Assembly (NCBI GenBank): GCA_002428225.1
Contig: DIUD01000064.1
Span: 1-6,414 of the forward strand
DNA length: 6,414 nt
From: Roseovarius sp. UBA6167
GTDB lineage: Bacteria > Pseudomonadota > Alphaproteobacteria > Rhodobacterales > Rhodobacteraceae
Reading direction: 5' to 3'
This document shows, piece by piece, positions 5,648 through 6,414 of this stretch. Below the pieces are notes generated by a model. That model worked only from the letters and a program-made list of their open reading frames with translations. It searched no databases and was not told where the DNA came from. Position 1 is the first letter of the stretch; each line of letters begins with the position of its first letter. The translations under genes were made by a program, and so were the position numbers.

Positions 5648-5971
5648 ATGGCGAAAATCACCTATATCGAACACAACGGCACGCGCCACGAGGTCGAGGT
5701 CGCCAATGGCCTGACCGTGATGGAGGGCGCGCGCGACAACAACATCCCCGGCATCGAGGCCGATTGTGGCGGGGCCTGCGCCTGTTCGACCTGCCACGTC
5801 TATGTCGCCCCCGAATGGGTGGACAAGCTGCCGCCCCGCGAGGACATGGAAGAAGACATGCTCGATTTCGCCTACGAGCCGGACCCGCAACGCTCGCGCC
5901 TGACCTGCCAGATCAAGGTGACCGACGCGCTCGACGGGCTGGTGGTGCAGATGCCCGAACGCCAGATCTGA
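5648..5971 (+). CDS. fdxE: FdVI-type (adrenodoxin-class) [2Fe-2S] ferredoxin
   Basis: This 107-residue cytoplasmic protein is a one-electron carrier. It begins MAKITYIEHNGTRHEVEV, and the cluster ligands are Cys40, Cys46, Cys49 (in DCGGACACSTCHVYV) and Cys87 (in SRLTCQIKV). That is the C-x5-C-x2-C-x37-C spacing of vertebrate-type, ISC-associated ferredoxins. An extra Cys44 lies within the loop. The overall sequence closely matches what I recall of Rhodobacter capsulatus FdVI, encoded by fdxE. FdVI was reported as essential in that species and is thought to act in Fe-S cluster assembly or with a mitochondrial-type redox partner. The ATG at 5648 is preceded by GGGAGAAGG at a normal distance. 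No partner reductase or isc genes are adjacent; the gene diverges from accD and seems monocistronic. The symbol follows the R. capsulatus name and could be annotated as fdxB or simply ferredoxin elsewhere. Confidence 0.93.
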   Translation: MAKITYIEHNGTRHEVEVANGLTVMEGARDNNIPGIEADCGGACACSTCHVYVAPEWVDKLPPREDMEEDMLDFAYEPDPQRSRLTCQIKVTDALDGLVVQMPERQI

Positions 5972-5976
5972 GCCGA

Positions 5977-5993
5977 CGCCGCCCTCCGCGGCG
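5977..5993 (+). terminator. Short GC hairpin after fdxE, weak terminator candidate
   Basis: CGCCGC (5977-5982) and GCGGCG (5988-5993) form a six-base-pair stem with a five-base loop, five bases after the fdxE stop codon. There is no T run after it, so it is not a classical intrinsic terminator. It may only protect the 3' end or assist Rho. Confidence 0.25.
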
Positions 5994-6085
5994 CTGTGGC
6001 CATGGCCTTTGCCGGCGGGACACGTCCGCCCGCTCCGCCCGCGCCCGAGCGCGCGACGCCCGCGGGCACAACCCGCCCGGATCGG

Positions 6086-6114
6086 TTGCCATCCCGGCCG
6101 GTGTGCGCCATGAT
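6086..6114 (+). promoter_or_regulatory. Candidate promoter of the formaldehyde dehydrogenase gene
   Basis: TTGCCA (6086-6091) and CATGAT (6109-6114) are separated by exactly 17 bases and match the housekeeping consensus at five and four of six positions. Transcription would begin near 6121, about 30 bases before the ATG at 6152. The rest of the 180-bp gap between fdxE and this gene contains no other convincing signal. A separate promoter would fit a formaldehyde-responsive gene, but no regulator site is recognisable. Confidence 0.4.
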
Positions 6115-6151
6115 CCGCACGGCGTCAGGCACATCATGACAAGGGGACTAC

Positions 6152-6414
6152 ATGCGCACGAGAGCGGCAGTCGCACTGGAGGCGGGCAAGCCTCTGGAGA
6201 TCATGGAAGTCAACCTCGACGGCCCGCGCGCGGGCGAGGTTCTGGTCGAGATCAAGGCCACGGGGATCTGTCACACGGACGAGTTCACCCGTTCGGGCGA
6301 TGATCCGGAGGGGGTTTTCCCCGCAATCCTCGGCCATGAGGGCGCGGGCGTGGTGATCGAGGTCGGCGAGGGGGTCACAAGCCTTGAAGCGGGCGATCAT
6401 GTGATCCCGCTCTA
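6152..6414 (+). CDS. adhC: S-(hydroxymethyl)glutathione dehydrogenase (class III ADH), 5' part
   Basis: This cytoplasmic zinc enzyme oxidises S-(hydroxymethyl)glutathione, formed from formaldehyde and glutathione, to S-formylglutathione with NAD. The same protein can reduce S-nitrosoglutathione. The first 87 residues of about 370-375 are present and run off the window edge. They begin MRTRAAVALEAGKPLEIMEV. Visible are the GICHTDEFTRSG segment with the catalytic-zinc ligand Cys40 and PAILGHEGAGVV, the zinc-ADH signature, with His62 and Glu63. VGEGVTSLEAGDHVIPL follows. The GHEGAGVV-type signature together with the N-terminal RAAVA form points to class III rather than to an ethanol dehydrogenase. 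GGGGA lies about seven bases upstream of the ATG at 6152. The structural-zinc cysteines and the third catalytic ligand lie beyond the window, so intactness cannot be judged. It is also named adhI, flhA or frmA in various species. Confidence 0.93.
   Translation, partial: MRTRAAVALEAGKPLEIMEVNLDGPRAGEVLVEIKATGICHTDEFTRSGDDPEGVFPAILGHEGAGVVIEVGEGVTSLEAGDHVIPL

Noticed and set aside
6002..6139. 46-codon plus-strand frame between fdxE and the dehydrogenase gene
   Set aside because: It is Pro/Arg/Ala-rich, has no ribosome site, overlaps the candidate promoter and has no recognisable feature.
1..6414. CRISPR arrays, tRNA or rRNA genes, riboswitches, prophage or defence genes
   Set aside because: I found no regularly spaced repeats, no cloverleaf-type sequence and no protein of such families on either strand.

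Overview
This is a high-GC window whose proteins look like those of an alphaproteobacterium of the Rhodobacterales/Rhodobacteraceae (Rhodobacter/Roseobacter type). The ferredoxin closely matches what I remember of Rhodobacter capsulatus FdVI, the class III alcohol dehydrogenase starts like its Rhodobacter homologues, and the tiny membrane protein beside gap is a type I associate with this family. The assignment rests on remembered family sequences, not on a search.

Layout. Positions 1 to about 1705 are an insertion-sequence graveyard with no intact gene. An IS66-family transposase gene (minus strand) is split in two. Its N-terminal piece lies at about 1299-1516 and its C-terminal piece at about 43-1058. 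Between them sits the 3' remnant of an IS21-family element (plus strand): the last 38 codons of istB, a strong hairpin, and a terminus with repeated transposase-type sites. The outer side of the IS66 N-terminal piece is cut by the 3' end of an IS256-family transposase and its terminus (about 1517-1705). A similar-looking terminal sequence lies at 18-43 on the other side. The IS256 end lies directly against the first 14 codons of a minus-strand gene with a good ribosome binding site (1706-1747), so a chromosomal gene, possibly a ureohydrolase, was destroyed here.

Positions 1877-5479 are minus-strand housekeeping genes, read right to left: accD (acetyl-CoA carboxylase beta subunit), folC (overlapping accD by ATGA), a 47-residue one-helix membrane protein, and gap (glyceraldehyde-3-phosphate dehydrogenase). 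gap has its own promoter region with a plausible -35/-10 pair and two identical 12-bp partly palindromic sites just downstream, which look like LacI-family operators.

Positions 5648-6414 are plus strand and divergent from accD: an FdVI-type [2Fe-2S] ferredoxin (fdxE) and, after a 180-bp gap with a candidate promoter, the 5' end of the glutathione-dependent formaldehyde dehydrogenase gene, cut by the window edge.

I do not see a new defence, RNA or biosynthetic system. The most informative items are the layered insertion sequences, the stub of the disrupted gene and the tandem operator in front of gap.
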